Shown here: positions 5,239 to 5,747 of the stretch, piece after piece
Numbering within the stretch: the stretch's first letter is position 1
How the letters are laid out: every line of letters begins with the position of its first letter
Assembly: GCA_027349605.1 (NCBI GenBank)
Contig: DAIEMM010000079.1
Span: forward strand, 1-5,747
Source: Anaeromyxobacteraceae bacterium
GTDB lineage: Bacteria; Myxococcota; Myxococcia; Myxococcales; Anaeromyxobacteraceae
DNA: 5,747 nt
Direction: 5' to 3'
Notes under the pieces: generated by a model
What the model was told of the DNA's origin: nothing
The model's input: only the letters and a program-made list of their open reading frames with translations
Databases searched by the model: none
Position numbers and translations under genes: made by a program

Positions 5239-5747
5239 GGTTACCGCCCCGGAAGCCGCGCCCCACCACGAAGACCTCGAAGCTGCGCTCGCGCGTGGCC
5301 TCCGGACGCACCACGTCCACCTTGCCGAACCGGGCGCGGACCTCCTTCTGGAAGATCGGGAAGTCGCCTCCCATGAAGACCTTCACCACGAAGGACCCAC
5401 CCAGCTTCAGGGTGTCCCCCGCGATCGCCAGCGCCATGCGGGAGAGCTCGAGCGACCTCGCCTCGTCGGTCAACTTCACCCCGATGGTCTTCGGCGCCAT
5501 GTCGCTCGTCACGAGGTCGAAGCGTCCGGGGTGGAGCTCATGGATGCGATCGAGGGCGTCGGGGGCCAGCAGGTCGAGGACCGCGGTCTTCACCCAGGGC
5601 TTCCCGAGCTGCCGGATCTCGACGATGTCCACCCCGACGGCGATGCCCCTCGGCCCGACCACCTCGGCGAGGACCTGGAGGAACCCCCCCGGCGCCGCCC
5701 CGAGATCGAGCACCGACCCGCCCTTCCCGAGCAGCTTCTGCCTCTGG
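5231..5747 (-). CDS. rlmE: 23S rRNA 2'-O-ribose methyltransferase RlmE (FtsJ/RrmJ), N-terminus outside window
   Basis: The visible 171 residues are the C-terminal four-fifths of an FtsJ-type SAM-dependent enzyme that methylates the 2'-O of a conserved uridine in the 23S A-loop (U2552 in E. coli) during late 50S assembly. Motif I, VLDLGAAPGG, is at visible residues 12-21, after the KLLGKGG approach. Then come GVDI (38-41) as the acidic end of strand 2, SDMAP (81-85), VVKVF (120-124) and RSFEVFVV (154-161). The three visible catalytic residues Asp82, Lys122 and Glu157 are spaced 40 and 35 apart, exactly as Asp124, Lys164 and Glu199 of E. coli RlmE. The first catalytic lysine (Lys38 in E. coli) would fall about four residues beyond the window edge. 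The frame is open to base 5747, so the GTG at 5713, which lies inside motif I, is not the real start. It overlaps the downstream membrane protein gene by 8 nt. Confidence 0.93.
   Translation of the reverse strand, partial: QRQKLLGKGGSVLDLGAAPGGFLQVLAEVVGPRGIAVGVDIVEIRQLGKPWVKTAVLDLLAPDALDRIHELHPGRFDLVTSDMAPKTIGVKLTDEARSLELSRMALAIAGDTLKLGGSFVVKVFMGGDFPIFQKEVRARFGKVDVVRPEATRERSFEVFVVGRGFRGGNHA

Noticed and set aside
1..5747. CRISPR array, insertion sequence, phage, toxin-antitoxin or other accessory system
   Set aside because: I noticed no regularly spaced direct repeats, transposase, integrase, attachment-site duplication or small paired frames. All recognised genes are core housekeeping families with uniform composition.

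Overview
This window comes from a very GC-rich bacterial chromosome: almost every codon ends in G or C, and long shadow reading frames open on every strand. The protein families, the 6S RNA next to the folate gene ygfA, and a KMSKS-type tyrosyl-tRNA synthetase fit Myxococcota (the former high-GC Deltaproteobacteria, Anaeromyxobacter-like). That placement is an inference from composition and gene content, not a database match. I see ordinary core-genome housekeeping content: no mobile element, CRISPR array, phage gene or tRNA.

Layout. Positions 1-330 (+) hold the C-terminal end of a DHH/DHHA1-family phosphoesterase. Its stop overlaps the GTG start of a NifS/IscS-type cysteine desulfurase (327-1469, +). 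The gap 1470-1792 is the only long non-coding stretch and it is full of signals. It holds a hairpin just after the desulfurase stop, a near-consensus sigma-70 promoter (TTGACA, 17 bp, TACGAT), a structured RNA that I call 6S RNA (ssrS), and a GC stem with a T7 tract. A + strand operon follows: 5-formyltetrahydrofolate cyclo-ligase (ygfA, 1793-2389), a YmdB-type metallophosphoesterase (2425-3219) and tyrosyl-tRNA synthetase (tyrS, 3222-4475). Facing it, ending only 4 nt away, is a minus-strand pair: 23S rRNA 2'-O-methyltransferase rlmE (5747-5231, N-terminus cut by the window) and a four-repeat membrane protein of the DUF347/COG4705 family (5238-4480), whose reading frames overlap by 8 nt.

How the parts relate. 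Several genes serve RNA and translation: 6S RNA sequesters sigma-70 RNA polymerase, the YmdB-like protein is a phosphodiesterase family tied to RNA or cyclic-nucleotide turnover, TyrRS charges tRNA-Tyr, and RlmE matures the ribosome. The ssrS-ygfA pairing is a known conserved arrangement in proteobacteria. Here the 6S terminator tract runs to within one base of the ygfA start codon, so ygfA, the phosphoesterase and tyrS may be expressed partly by read-through from the 6S promoter.

I found no clearly new system. The points most worth a second look are the 6S RNA and its fused terminator/translation-start region, a residue insertion next to the KMSKS loop of TyrRS, a His-to-Gln change beside the PLP lysine of the desulfurase, and the strict two-level internal duplication of the membrane protein.
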